Shown here: positions 29,319-41,400 of the stretch, in pieces | How the letters are laid out: every line of letters begins with the position of its first letter | How positions within the stretch are numbered: the stretch's first letter is position 1 | Assembly: GCF_036324505.1 (NCBI RefSeq) | Contig: NC_086370.1 | Span: forward strand, 11,270,512 to 11,334,511 | DNA length: 64,000 bases | Direction of reading: 5' to 3' | From: Eleginops maclovinus | Lineage: Eukaryota > Chordata > Actinopteri > Perciformes > Eleginopidae | The notes under the pieces: model-generated | Database searches by the model: none | Told to the model about the DNA's origin: nothing | What the model saw: only the letters and a program-made list of their open reading frames with translations | Made by a program: the position numbers and the translations under genes

Positions 29319-31449
29319 CACAGTGCCAGTGGCGGCTCCTGAAAAAAAAACTAAGGGGGGGCATTTTTTTTCTGATAATGATTAAGGTGACCCATTCAAT
29401 AGGTACATTAAGCAAGACCATTTCAATTTGTTGTTAGATGATTAACTCGGACAGAGATCCCTCTTGTGTCCACTAGATGGCACAACAGAAATATTTCCCT
29501 CTAGCTACATAAATTACAGGTGGAAAGCTGGAAGAAAGTTGCATCAGGAGCATAAGACTGGACAAGCCGGTTGAGGATGTGACGGTTCATGCTCACCTCA
29601 TCATTGTGGCGACAACCGCTAGCCTGTATCCAGAGGCGGCTGGCCCATAGGGGGCGCTGGGGCTCTGCCCCACCAGCTGTTGAGGGGAACAAATATTTTT
29701 TGCATATTTTTTTTTTAAATCAATGTCAGTTTTACTTAATAGTGTGTGTGCCTACGTGCAATTTAAATCATTTAAACAACATTTCCACCAACTAACACTC
29801 ATTAAACAGTGAATTTCCACTGACAGACAGTGTATCATTCTCTCATGGGGCGATCGGCAAAGTGCCCCTGACCGGCAGCTAAACAGCCAATCCGGTTATG
29901 GTTGCTAGGGAGAAATTATGAATAATTGGCCTATCAACGTCGCCAAATTAACGCCGGTGGGGCGCTGGAAATTTAGCCCCAACTGCTACGTAAAATGCGT
30001 GAAGGTTTAGGATTGCTGTAGCTACATAAGGAGCCAGCGATAGTTTTTTTTCGTAGTGCGACTCCCAGACTCTGTCCTACGCTACGTGGGGAAAAAATAC
30101 GTGCGACGACGAAGAGAGATGATGGCGATGTAATAGGTAATAATATTATAGTATGTAATTATAATATAGTTGTGGAGAATGCTTTGTTGTTTCTCTCAGG
30201 CTGTGACATGCAATGACAACTGTATGGCACTGATGCTGTTTTCTCCAAGTAAATGCATTTTTCCTTGAGAGAGGGTATTAAAATAATCTGTTTATGTAAA
30301 AAAAATTTGAAAATAACTTGGTTCTAAATTCTTTGTATATGTTACATTTGAATAGGAAAGTCTGTTTCATTCTCTCTTCTCAAACCCACACTCACTCATT
30401 CACTCACTCACTGTTGATTTGTATAGATTCAGCTGAAATCATACCCTTGTTGTTCATTTATCCCTTGATTGTATTGTATAGTATTTGATAGCATAAAGTC
30501 TAATATAGCTGTAAATTGTTACTTTTTCTGTGAAGCTGGAAACTGTGAAATTAAATTATTATTGTGGAACTGTAGTCATTTTCCGACTGTTCATTTGAAT
30601 GCTTATGCTAAATTAGGCAGGGAAATCTGTTGGCACACTAGCCCCACCAAGATTTTTTTTCACCAGCCGCCACTGCCTGTATCCCTCATCCAGTTGAGTG
30701 GCAATGTTCTCCCTCCCAAAAGACGAAAATCTCAAGCAGCTATCCATGTGGATTTTCGACAGCTCATGTTTATTTATTTTTTTCAGATAGATGGTGCACA
30801 TCTGTTACACCTGTCGACGTCCAAGCATTGCTGTCTGCCTTGCCACCTTCAGGGTGAACAAGTAGGCAGGGATAGCAGAAGACTGCGTTGGCTACTTCAC
30901 AGCCTGCTAGCCAGGTTTTTCGCTCATAACCAATTTGTAGAAAATCCTCGGGTGTAGGTCTTCCCCCCCTTTGTAGGAACTTGTTGAATGGTTAAAAGTT
31001 GGTCTTGGAGGTCGTTGTTTTAATGCCACTTTTTCTGGATTTTTACGCCGACTAAAGGAACTTCTTTCAAAGACAGCAAGCCACCTTGAGAGAGTAGTAA
31101 GCGAAGTGATCGAAGAAGCTGCCGGCGTTTTTTCTCAGTTATGTATGACGAAAGCGCGTAAGGGCAAGGCTTCCCGAACCCCATTGAGATTGCATTGAAA
31201 GCTCTGATATTTGAAAAAAACCAAACGCATTTTACATGAGAGTCTTTGAGAGAAACCTGGGGCGATTTTCAACCCTGACTCGAAATCGCCCCTAAAGGAC
31301 CACGTTAAGCACGACTTCTGATTGGACAATGACGTTTTTGACAGATCTAACGTCTAGAACACTGATTACGACTGCTGCTGTGTTTTTCCCGTTGATAGAT
31401 AGGGCGTCGCCCAAATCGCCCTAATACACAAACCGTCCCTGCACAGTGC
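29319..31449. mobile_element. hAT-like DNA transposon remnant (outer element)
   Basis: The 8-base direct repeat CACAGTGC flanks the element at 29319-29326 and 31442-31449, the target-duplication length typical of hAT transposons. The element is 29327-31441 (2115 bp). Its ends are loosely inverted: CAGTGGCGGCTCCTG on the left, and CAGGGACGGTTTGTG when the right end is read inward. Subterminal GGGCGATTT-type motifs occur near the right end in both orientations. No transposase frame is present, so it is non-autonomous or gutted. A second hAT-like element is inserted inside it. Confidence 0.75.
29623..30683. mobile_element. Nested non-autonomous hAT-like element
   Basis: The perfect 8-base target duplication CCTGTATC lies at 29623-29630 and 30676-30683. 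The element is 29631-30675 (1045 bp). Its termini are inverted: CAGAGGCGGCTGG at the left and CAGTGGCGGCTGG at the right end read inward, one mismatch in 13. It carries no transposase-like frame and sits wholly inside the outer hAT-like element, so it inserted later. Confidence 0.85.
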
Positions 31450-31565
31450 TATAATAAAAAGTCGATTTGAATACATCTGAGAACCATGATAGATTACATT
31501 TCATAGTGTTAAAACACATTTACACATTTTATTTTGTATTATTGAATCTTAAAGTGTAACCCCCA

Positions 31566-31709
31566 CTGTTAGCCAGGTTAACGTTGCTGTTAGCTTGGTT
31601 AAAGTTACTTTTAAGCTGGTTTACGTTGCCGTTAGCCTGGTTTACGTTACGCTTGGCTTGGTTAACAGTGCTGTTAGCCTGGTTTATGTTACTGTTTGCA
31701 TGGATATTG
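31566..31709. repeat. 21-bp minisatellite, about 6.8 copies
   Basis: Six consecutive 21-base units start at 31566, 31587, 31608, 31629, 31650 and 31671, with a partial seventh from 31692. Each resembles CTGTTAGCCTGGTTAACGTT with several substitutions but no length change. The period of exactly seven codons invites a coding reading, but units contain TAA or TAG, so it is probably a degenerate minisatellite. Confidence 0.8.
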
Positions 31710-31887
31710 CTGTTAGATAAATAAATAAAGGATCACGCCTTGGAATGCAATGACCTCATGGACTAAAAGCTGCAGCTTAGGCTAAGGGTTCAGTTCTGGT
31801 TCAGTTTCACAGTGTGCAGCTAGCAGATACACAGGCAGAGACTGATTTACCAAACAACGGATCGTTCCTCCCAAACAAAAAGTCACA

Positions 31888-33830
31888 ATGAAGCCCTTCA
31901 AGGACATTAAAGCCAGGAATGTGACCCAGCAAGGCCTACATGATGAGATACACAGGGCCAAAATCAATGACAAACGTCTGATGGACCAGAACGCAGAGCA
32001 GAAAAAGGAAAATGTTTACAGCCGAGATGGATCTGAAGAAAGAGGAGCTGAAGAACGCTGGGCTGAAGCGTACTGTCGAAAATCCGATGTTTGCTTTAGA
32101 AAAAATTAGAGCGGAACTGGACAAGGTTAAAGCTGAACACAAGGAACTAGAGACACTCAGTGCTAGTGAGAAGAAAGACTCTGAGCAGAAAATATACTTT
32201 TTCAAAAAAGAGTCTGGAGTATCAGAACAAATTTTACATGGAGAGTTTGCTCCGTGATCAGAGGGAGCAAGAAGCAGAAATAGTTGACACAATCAAAAGG
32301 AGAACAGGAAGCTGAGCATGCAGGTGGAGAAACTCATGATCTGGAGGAGCTGACCGGCTATAAATGCTTCAGCATCAAGACCATAGAAGAAGGAGTGGGA
32401 GCAGGCAGCAATTGAGATGGAGTTATAAAGAGTGAGCGATAATATACCGTCATCGCTATGAGAGTATGAAACCTTATCGATAAAAACTGAAGGTGGTGCA
32501 GCAATAGTGTGCGAGACAGGCAGTGGAGCTGAAAAGACACATAAAACAATTCGATGTTTATAAGACTATAAATTACAAGTTAGAAACCGAGTTAGAGCGC
32601 TGGCAGGGAAAAAAAGTATGCCAAACTGGAATATGAGATGGAAGATAACCTAACCCTCACAATGGAAGCAGAACTGTTAGAAGAAGAAGCGTTGAAGCAG
32701 AGAAACCTTGTGAAACACATGGAGGTCGAAGTGAAGAAGATGCGTGATCTGAAGATTAAACTCCACAATCACGAGCTGCTGATGACACACTTCACCAGCG
32801 GCTGAGACCAAGGGATCATCGATCTGAGGGCCATGATCTCCAAGCTGGAGAAGAGGCTACAGCAGAATATCATCCATGCTGACGGAGTGGAGGCAGAGAG
32901 AAACCTCCTCCTGAGAAAGCAGCTCAAGGAACAGGCCCAGGAAGCTTTGTTCAACAAAAAGATCCACCAACTGCAGGAGAAACTCCGAGATCAGAACTGC
33001 GAGACCAACGCTCAGAGCGTGAAGCTGGCCAGGCTGAGGACAGAGATGCGCTGTCTGAGGAACCAGCTGCAGAAAGTCCGCAAGTACCAAAAGCAAATTG
33101 ATGCAGCAAGTGTGCATGGTTTCAGCTGACGGGACAAAATGCTGGGAGAGAAGAAGTCAGCCAAGATGGCGGTGGAGAAGGAGATGCTGGAAAAAGAGCT
33201 GCAGACATGAGAGGATATTGTGGTGCAGCTGCAGCTGAAACTCAACCAGGAGAGAAGCTTCCAGGACACGCACAGACTCACCATAAAAGAACATGAGCTC
33301 AAAGCCAGGAAAATGGCGCTTGACATGAAGAGGCTCCAGTTCAATTGCAAGGTGCCAAGGCGTGATCACACTTCCCGTTGAGAATGGACTCGGGAAAGAA
33401 GAAGAAGAAGAAGAAGAGCCCTCACGCCTATATGAAAAGTGATGCGGGCCCAGCAATGCCGGTACTTGCTCTCTGAGAAACCTCAGAGCGTATGACTCGT
33501 GGAGAAAAAGGAAGAGGAGATTGAGGACCTCAGGTGCATGTTGGCCCGCCGGCTGGACAACGCCATACTGAAGATCCAGCAGCTTGGCTGGGACAACAGG
33601 CGCCTGAATAAAGAGATGATGGCGGCGAAGGGAACCCTCGGAGTGTACCAGGGGGAGTGTGACAACCTGAAAGAGAAGAACCAGAGAGTGAAAGAGGAGA
33701 GCAAGACCCTGAAGATGAACAACTTGAAGCATAAAGAGGAGACCAGGAGGCTGACGGAGAAACTCAGGAAGTCGGAGTTTGGAGACATGAACCCGCTGAC
33801 GCTCTTGCCCCCCATCTCCACAAAGCCCAG
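31888..33830 (+). pseudogene. Decayed, apparently intronless coiled-coil protein gene
   Basis: The translated pieces are rich in Lys, Glu, Arg, Gln and Leu with heptad-like spacing, as in long coiled-coil proteins. The 5' part starts at ATG 31888 (MKPFKDIKARN) and changes frame near 32012, near 32257 and again before 32640. From about 32640 to 33830 a single frame runs with coding character but is cut by six stops, all TGA, at 32803, 33127, 33208, 33379, 33433 and 33493. No introns are needed to read across nearly 2 kb, which suggests a processed copy; no poly(A) tail or target duplication was identified. The parent gene was not recognised. The style is that of centrosomal or ciliary coiled-coil proteins, but that is only resemblance. 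Confidence 0.7.
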
Positions 33831-34884
33831 ATTTTTTTTTAGTTTAGTTTTAGTTCGTTTTTATAGTGTTAGCTGTCTTATTGTAAGTTTCCTTTGATTT
33901 ATTTAAATGTCTTTGTTTGTTTTAGTTAGTTTTCATAGTGGGGTTTTTCAAAGTATGAAGGACATTTAAGGTTCAGTAAGTTTGTTTTTTCATTGTCTGA
34001 CAGCAGACAAATTACTACTGAAACTTAGTGGAACTTTGCTTAAGGGGCCAAGGAAAGACCTTTTAGCATTTTGGAATGGATCCGAAACACGAAACCTTAC
34101 AAGGAAAAAAAGGCTTAGAAAATGTAACAGAACTCAGGCATAAAAAACCACGAACAAAAAATCTAACATAAAAAGTTATACTACACTTAACAGACTGCAA
34201 CAGCTTAGTACAACTCTAACAGCAACAAAGGCTTCGTACACAGTGCTGCCCATGGCCAAATCAGCTCTACGAGACATTTTGTCAAGAGACCCCTTGAGAT
34301 TACCTGAGATGGCCTTGATTGGCTGAGTACAAAAGGTACAGCGCCCGGGCAGCAATGTAGGAGATGGTGCCTTGCTCAGGGGCACCTCGGTAATACTTGG
34401 TCATTTTGTGCAAATGTTCCTTCGCATCCAAAAGGGTCTGTTGAAGAGATTTGGCACCTGTTTAAATGCTCAAAGTGCTAAAGTGCTCCCCCAGGCAGAC
34501 CAGCTTGACATGTCAGCAGTTTTGCTTGCTCTGGTATCAATCTGACCTAATTACAAGAAAGGATGTTTGGATAGTTTATCAGTTTTTTGTCAAACGATAC
34601 TGTAGTCGTCTTAGATTCTGCTGCACGGAACCTTAGAGCAGAAATGTTTATTTATTGCTTCTGACGTGTTTCACAAACCTTTCAAATGTTCCAACCTTAC
34701 AGTGTCTAGTACACAATTTTGTAATGTTTTATTATGTTGCTAATATTTTTAAAGGGAGGAAACTATTTATATAGCCAACCTGCCAGGGCTGAATGACTGA
34801 ACACTAAGAAAACCCAGTTTCTCAAAGTCCACAACGATGTCTTTAAATTACTTGTTATGTCAGTACAAAACCCAAGTTGATCAC

Positions 34885-35403
34885 TTAAAGGTGCCATAGA
34901 ATGGAAAACTGTAAATCATGAATATGCATATCACAGCCATAAAACGGGCGAATTCCAACAATCCCTTTGTGTGACGTAACATACAGTAGTCCAGCCCCAA
35001 CATTTGCATACACCAGCTACTGGAAACACTAACGCTAACACTCACCACTCCATAACGTTGATCTCCAATCTCCGACCAACCGACTCAAACATGTAAGGTT
35101 GAATGCCAATAGCCTCCATGGTTCATCTCCCACAGTTTCACAAACTTCCCTTACTTCTGTGGGCTCTGAGGCAGCCATGGGTTGCTCCTTGTAAACCAGC
35201 CATTCAGAGCAGAGCTCGTCATAATTATTTAAATGAGCCGCAAATAAGGCAATTCAGCTTGTTTCATTCTAGGAACAAATCATAGAGTTGTAAATTGGTC
35301 TGTAAAACCTGGACATTTTTTGGATCAACCAAAGTTATATACCTTTGTGGACATTTGAGAACAATTTAAAATACCAGATAGATGCATTCTATGGCACCTT
35401 TAA
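34885..35403. mobile_element. TTAA-flanked MITE (piggyBac-like)
   Basis: TTAA at 34885-34888 and 35400-35403 flanks an element with perfect 15-base terminal inverted repeats, AGGTGCCATAGAATG at 34889-34903 and its reverse complement at 35385-35399. TTAA duplication is the hallmark of piggyBac-type transposition. The interior, about 480 bases, has no transposase. Elements with this terminus are, to my memory, common in fish genomes. Confidence 0.85.
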
Positions 35404-38400
35404 TCGAGTAGTTGATATAATCCTTGTAGCTCTTCTTCTGTCATTCACGTTTTTCAGGTTAATGGAAACAATTTTCCTAAATTAGAAGTGAAGTATTTTC
35501 TGCAATGTTTCACATTCTCTTTCATGAATGTGGATTTTATGATGGTCTCTCATTGGTGAACTACTTTCAAAATAAGTTGCAAAGTTGTCCACTGGTCTGC
35601 TTTTTTCTACTTTGGTGTATTGATTGCATGTTGTGTTCAATATGTGCATCACCTGATACTTTGTATCTGTGACCTGTCTCTTTTTGCCTCTATTGTCTGA
35701 ATATTTCTCAGGGTTTTATGCTAAAATATGAGCTTTTTTTCAAATGAATCCCGAGCAGTTAATCTTGGCAGTCTATAAACCACCCTCTTGCCCCAGGATG
35801 CTGCCATGGCAACTAAATTGTTGTCATACCAATAGTGTCATATTGACAAACGCAGTGTAAAAGGGTCTTCGCTCTGATAAACTGAAAACTTAGTGGTTTT
35901 ACACTGCTCAACATAGTGGTATTGTTCATATTTTCTCATATGGAAATCAATATCTGCCTCTAGTAAAACTGTTGTTATTTATTACGCTTTTTCTGGCTGG
36001 TCTAAAAGAGTACTGTATAACTGACTAATGAACGACCCACATTAAGTGAGTTAAACCTATCTTTAAAACTACCCCGTAACTGCCTTTAGGTGGCAGTATC
36101 CTCACAACCTTTTTTGAGGTTTCATTCACATCTACACTATTTATATGTTATGGTTATGCATAACAGAGTGTTGTATGCCTTCAATAAATCCAATGCCTGT
36201 CAGCAGGGCCATCTGTGATTTTATTGCTCTGTGGTCATTGACCCATCTGTGACTTGTGTCTGTCTGCCCCAAGAGGTTAATGCTGAATGACCTCATGAAA
36301 GGAGTCAACTGAGAGTCTTGTGTCGGTCTTTGAATTTGAGAAAACCCTTGGTCCCCCTAACCAACATTAGTAGGTGTTATGCTACAAATGGAAAGAGTTC
36401 TTGTAGTGGTTTTTGTGTTTCTTCCAATGTTAAATTTGCAGTTATGTGGCTAGTTGTGAAAGAATGAATCATCTTGATCACTTTTTTTTTTTAGAATGGA
36501 TTTTTTTGTCAGTGGTAAATGTGAATGACAAACTAAGTGTCCTTGTGTTCATGTTGCACTAGATGTTGTCCTCTGAGAATAAAATGGACTCAGTGTTGCC
36601 ATGGCTAGAAGGAACATTTTTTTTTGCCCCATCTTACGTAACCTTTATGTCTCCCTACTTCCATTTTCAAAGTGAATCACCAGTCTTCTTTGAAAAAGAT
36701 ACAGTAAAAACGACTTTACCTAAACCTAGAGCATGTGGAGCTTAACTCTCAAGATATCCATTGTTTTTTTAACACTAATCTGTTGGAGATATGACAGTGA
36801 GGCACATTTGTTGGCTTGGTAACCAATCCAGTATCCAGTGGCAACAGAGGTCTATTGAATGCTGGGTGCCTCTGTATTGGCTGCTGTGCCCACCTCTCTC
36901 CTGTGTCACCAAGTCACAGATGCAAATCCATATAGCAGCTCTGAATAATAGTGGGGTTGTGTAATATTCAGCCCAGAAGTCAATATTGTGTATGTGTGTG
37001 GTTGGGGAGGGGTCATCCCAGCACTGATATTACAAATGCTCTTTGTGTTCAACAACTTAATGTACTGACCTGCAGGTGGTAGCACTTGCTGTCTCTGCCA
37101 CTTTGTCTGTCTGTCTATCAGATGTATACACACAAACAGTTTATGTGCTTAAGTCTTTGAAAAGCAACCCCCCCACCCTTTAACATTATATTCTCAAATA
37201 AAAAACACCTTTCAGAATTGTCTTCGTTCTCCGCAATCATTGAGTCCTATGCACATCTGAAGGCATCCACTGGGGCAGCAGCAGACACAACAGGATAAGC
37301 GTCTTTGTCTCAGACTCCTGTCTGTCAGAGAAACCCCCCTCCCAGCCTCCTCTATTTGGGCGGCTGTTACAGAGAGGGCAGATGGCTCATTACCATAAAT
37401 AGGACAGAGAGAGAGAGTGAGTGAGGGGGCCGTACACACCGACCAACAGGACCACGGCGCCCAAAAACCAAGGAAATGGGAGGCCGTTGCTAGGAGAGAG
37501 GAAAGACAGCTTTATAGCAACACAAAGCTGATTTCCCCATCCGACCTCATCCTGCTCCCGCCCCCTCGTTCCCTGCTCAGGGGACCGAGTTTTGAATCTG
37601 CTGGTTGGGGACAGATGGCCGATGGGCCCCACCATCTCTACAACTGGACACAGGCTACACGGACACAGTCAGACCTGGCAGAACTGAATCACACCTTATC
37701 CGGTCCAACCTATGAGGAGCAAGAGCATGAAGAGCTGGATCCCAGTCCATCAGCTAAGAATAGATCTACACTTGTTGCCCACAGGAAATGTGTGGCTGCA
37801 CAAGAAACGATAATATGTTAAGAGTGTGTCTTTGTAGAAGTGATATCTTTTCTCTAGAATGAAAAACATTCACTAAGGTTAATCACAGGACGCGCTCGCT
37901 TTTCAGTTGCTGCTATCTAGTTACTAAACATTTAATGGCAATGATTTGGTCAATCCAGAAGTTCTTAAATTATACAACCATCCACAAAACATAAACAAAC
38001 CGGATTTTTTAATTTTATTTTTAAATCAGGCACACCTCTGTTATTTTGAATCCTTTTTTTAATTATCCTAATCTGCATCCCAATTCATGTTCATCCGTGT
38101 TTTTAATGTTTGTTAAATGTATCCATCCAAATGAAATTATAAAAAGTGCACTGAATTAGGGGAGAGTGAGGTAAGGTGAGGCACTTAGAAAGTACTACTA
38201 GTTATATATATTTTTGTATCAAGACACCACCTCTGAAACAAAAGCACATCTGCTCCCAATAGACCTTTGGTTCAAAGGGCAAGAGCAGCCAACTGTCTGA
38301 ATCACAGGAAGGAGGTGAGATCCAATGAGATAACTAGAGTTCAATCTAAATAAACAAACAATTGATAAAAGTTTAATTGAAATATGTGGTAATTATTGAA

Positions 38401-41400
38401 TAGTCATAATAATATGGTATAATTTGCCATGATAATTAATGTGGGTTGCTGAGGTTTCAGACATTTTTTATATTGTCTGTGGGGAATTGGGGCGGGATGT
38501 TTGACAGTATCACATGCATGTGCTGGCAAGGAAGAGGGATGGGGAAAAGAGGGAGGAAAAGGACAACTAACCAGAATGAGCAGAAGAAAGCGTGGCAGCA
38601 GCATGACAAGTAAGCAGAATAGAGGCGGTCCTGCATCACCTAGCCATCCGCCCTGGTTGCATAGGAACACGAAAGGCCCATGCCTACCCTGCAGACACAC
38701 TCCTTTCCTCTCTCCTCTGCCACGCTTCATTACCCAGTGCTCAGCCAGGCACAGAGAGGCACTGCACCACTTTCTCCACACTACAGCCGTGCAGCCAGGC
38801 TCCCCGTAGACCCGGGCAGGGTATACGCTGCCCCTCAGGCTTCGGGTCACACTCGCTTTATATGCATATTGCAGAGACAACATAGGGAGGTCTGAACTGG
38901 TATCATAACACTAAACAGTGTTCCACGACCTTTTGTTTTCCCATCCTCATTACATGACCTCAAGTACAAATTGGCACACCTGTCATGTTCCAAATGTGTT
39001 TATTAGATATGTTTCACAGATATCTCGTAGTGGACGTTACAACTGTCAATGTTTAGGTCAGTTTGCTTACATTTCTATTTTACCGGAGCCTCTTTATACC
39101 TTCCTTTGAGCTCGTACTTCAACTACAGTTTTTTTTAAAACTTTTTGGGCAGTACCCCTTTCGGTACATGTAGGCTAACTCTAAGAAATTGTAGTTTCAC
39201 TGATGTTCACAGCTGAACTTGTTATATTATACTGTACATTTACAAACTGTAGACAAAAAATCTTTAATATTACAAAGCAGGAGGCAACCCGATCATTGTT
39301 CTATATGAGAAACAAAAACAACACAAACTTATTCAAACTGCTTGAACAGCATTAACGATCTTTCAAACTATCATAGCCCACGATGGAGCTGGTAGTGCCA
39401 GACATCACTGCTGGGCACAAGACCACTATTGTCCCTCAGGATAAAGTACGCTTGTGACCAAGGCCAGGCCGGGTCAACCAGATGCTGTGAAAAGATAAGG
39501 GAGTGTCAAAGAACAATACTCTTGGTGTTGTGTTGTTGTTTACAGTCCTCATTCAAATGATAGACGTCACGACTCCAGGTCGCTGATCTTAAACTCTCGG
39601 GGGGGGGGGGGGTTCTCTTTCCTGTATCCTCCTCCTGCTTCACAGTTAATTGACTACAAGTGTTCATTTGCCTGCATGGAGCAGTCATTAAGGTTGAATA
39701 ACAAAATTTAGCCTGGCAATAGAATAGCCAGGGATCAATGGGTTAATTCAATTGCCTCTGCATGTGGTGTTTTGTAGAGCAGGGCCATTTCAAGTCCTTT
39801 ATAAGGGAGTCATGCCGTTTTAGTGTGCTTAAAAGTGCAAAGAGATAGCATGGGTATTGGTCAATAAAGAAAGAAAAGAACAGCACCAAAGGCAATGACA
39901 TAAAAAAAGACCAAAGTTCAGTGCTGTGTGCTTGGTGACAACTAAACAGGCGGATACAAAGAGATGGCTTACAGAAACGTCTTTCTGTCACCTGTTACAG
40001 TCAAGTTCGGGGAAGGGCTGTCATTGTATACAATATAATGACTAACAAATGACTGCTTTTCTGCTTAAAATGTGTAATCAGTAAAGCAGTGTAATGGGTA
40101 ACTATTTCAAACTACAGATTTTGCTGAAAATGTGACAACCAACCCTCCAGAAATCTTACAATCGGTTCTTTTCTTTTTGGTTTAATCTCACCGCCTATGA
40201 CACTAGGGACCATAATTCTTGTATGGCAAGAACATTTCTGCATGTACATTTTAGGTAATTCATAACTCTCCAGCAAATGCATTATCTATGTTTGTGAAGT
40301 TTTGTGGGTGTGGTAGAGGCTTTCAACAAGAGCTTTCCCCTCAGATAAGTATTGCACTATGCAAATAAATTAGGGGGCACAGTGTAACATCTTGCCTGGT
40401 GGGGGTCTCAATGGTTATGTCTGTGTTAGTGAATGGGAGTAGTGTCTTCATTAGAAGCACAAAATTGTTTCCCTTTTTAAAAAAAAAGAAACTCTGAGGT
40501 CTAAAATGTCAATTTTTTATGTGAAATCTGGTAAATCTCTCTTCACATAACAGTGCTGTCTGATTAATCTATTTTTTTTCATTTAGCTCTAATAACATGT
40601 AACCTACTGTCCTTTGTTCTTGTTGGCACACTTAATCCTCCACTGGTACAAATTGACACTTGGGCCTGTTTATACAATCGTTTGCCCAATTTAACCTGAA
40701 CAAATACACTGAATCAATAGAGAAATACAGGATATTTGTTTGACTGCTGAAAGGATAATTCCATTGCCCTACATGCTGAGAATTTTATTGCCTGTGCATT
40801 AAAGGAGGCACTTATCAGCTGACAGATAACAGACAATCAGCACTGCTGACACAATTCATAAGACTCGGTTAGCAGAATGGATTGTCAAACAAAGGCTTCT
40901 GTGGGCAAACACACTCTTCAGTTGAGGATAACTGCAGGCAAAAGCTGGGAGAACCTCCAGGGAAAACAAACCTGGAGAACAAAGAAAGTGTTGCATTTGA
41001 AACAAGTTGACCACGCCTGGTTGCTCTGCTGGCAGTTAGATGGTGTGTATAAGTAAGAGTCACACATTTAAGAGATGAATTTAGCCAATAATTTAACATA
41101 TGAATAAAATGTTTGACATGCTTGCTTGTTGCTCTTTCCTCAGACAACAGTTGTTTGCTCGTTCCAGTGCAATTAAGTCTGGATCAGTATGACTTCTTTT
41201 GCAAGTCAATACTTGGCACGTGGCCTCTACCTTTAAACACAGTTGGGGTTGCCTCCTTGTCCTGGAGAGAATGCAAATACAACCTGTTTAACCAGTAACC
41301 CCCAGTGACCATACTTATCTAGGAAAATGAAATGCCATCAAGCCTTGGTGCATGTGTCTGCTCATGTTTCTGTTTTTCTGTGCATGGATTTGTGTTAGTG

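Noticed and set aside
30469..30957. 162-codon frame on the plus strand
   Set aside because: It crosses the right border of the nested hAT-like element at 30675, so it is an accidental fusion of unrelated DNA.
32803..33495. In-frame TGA codons as selenocysteine or code reassignment
   Set aside because: A fish nuclear gene with six such codons in a coiled coil plus frameshifts upstream is far better explained by decay of a pseudogene.
37417..37821. 134-codon plus-strand frame
   Set aside because: No recognisable domain, no splice partner and low-complexity polar composition; the DNA is more likely regulatory.
38404..38883. 159-codon minus-strand frame
   Set aside because: Lies in GC-rich sequence where stops are rare; the translation has no domain, and an overlapping frame exists on the other strand.
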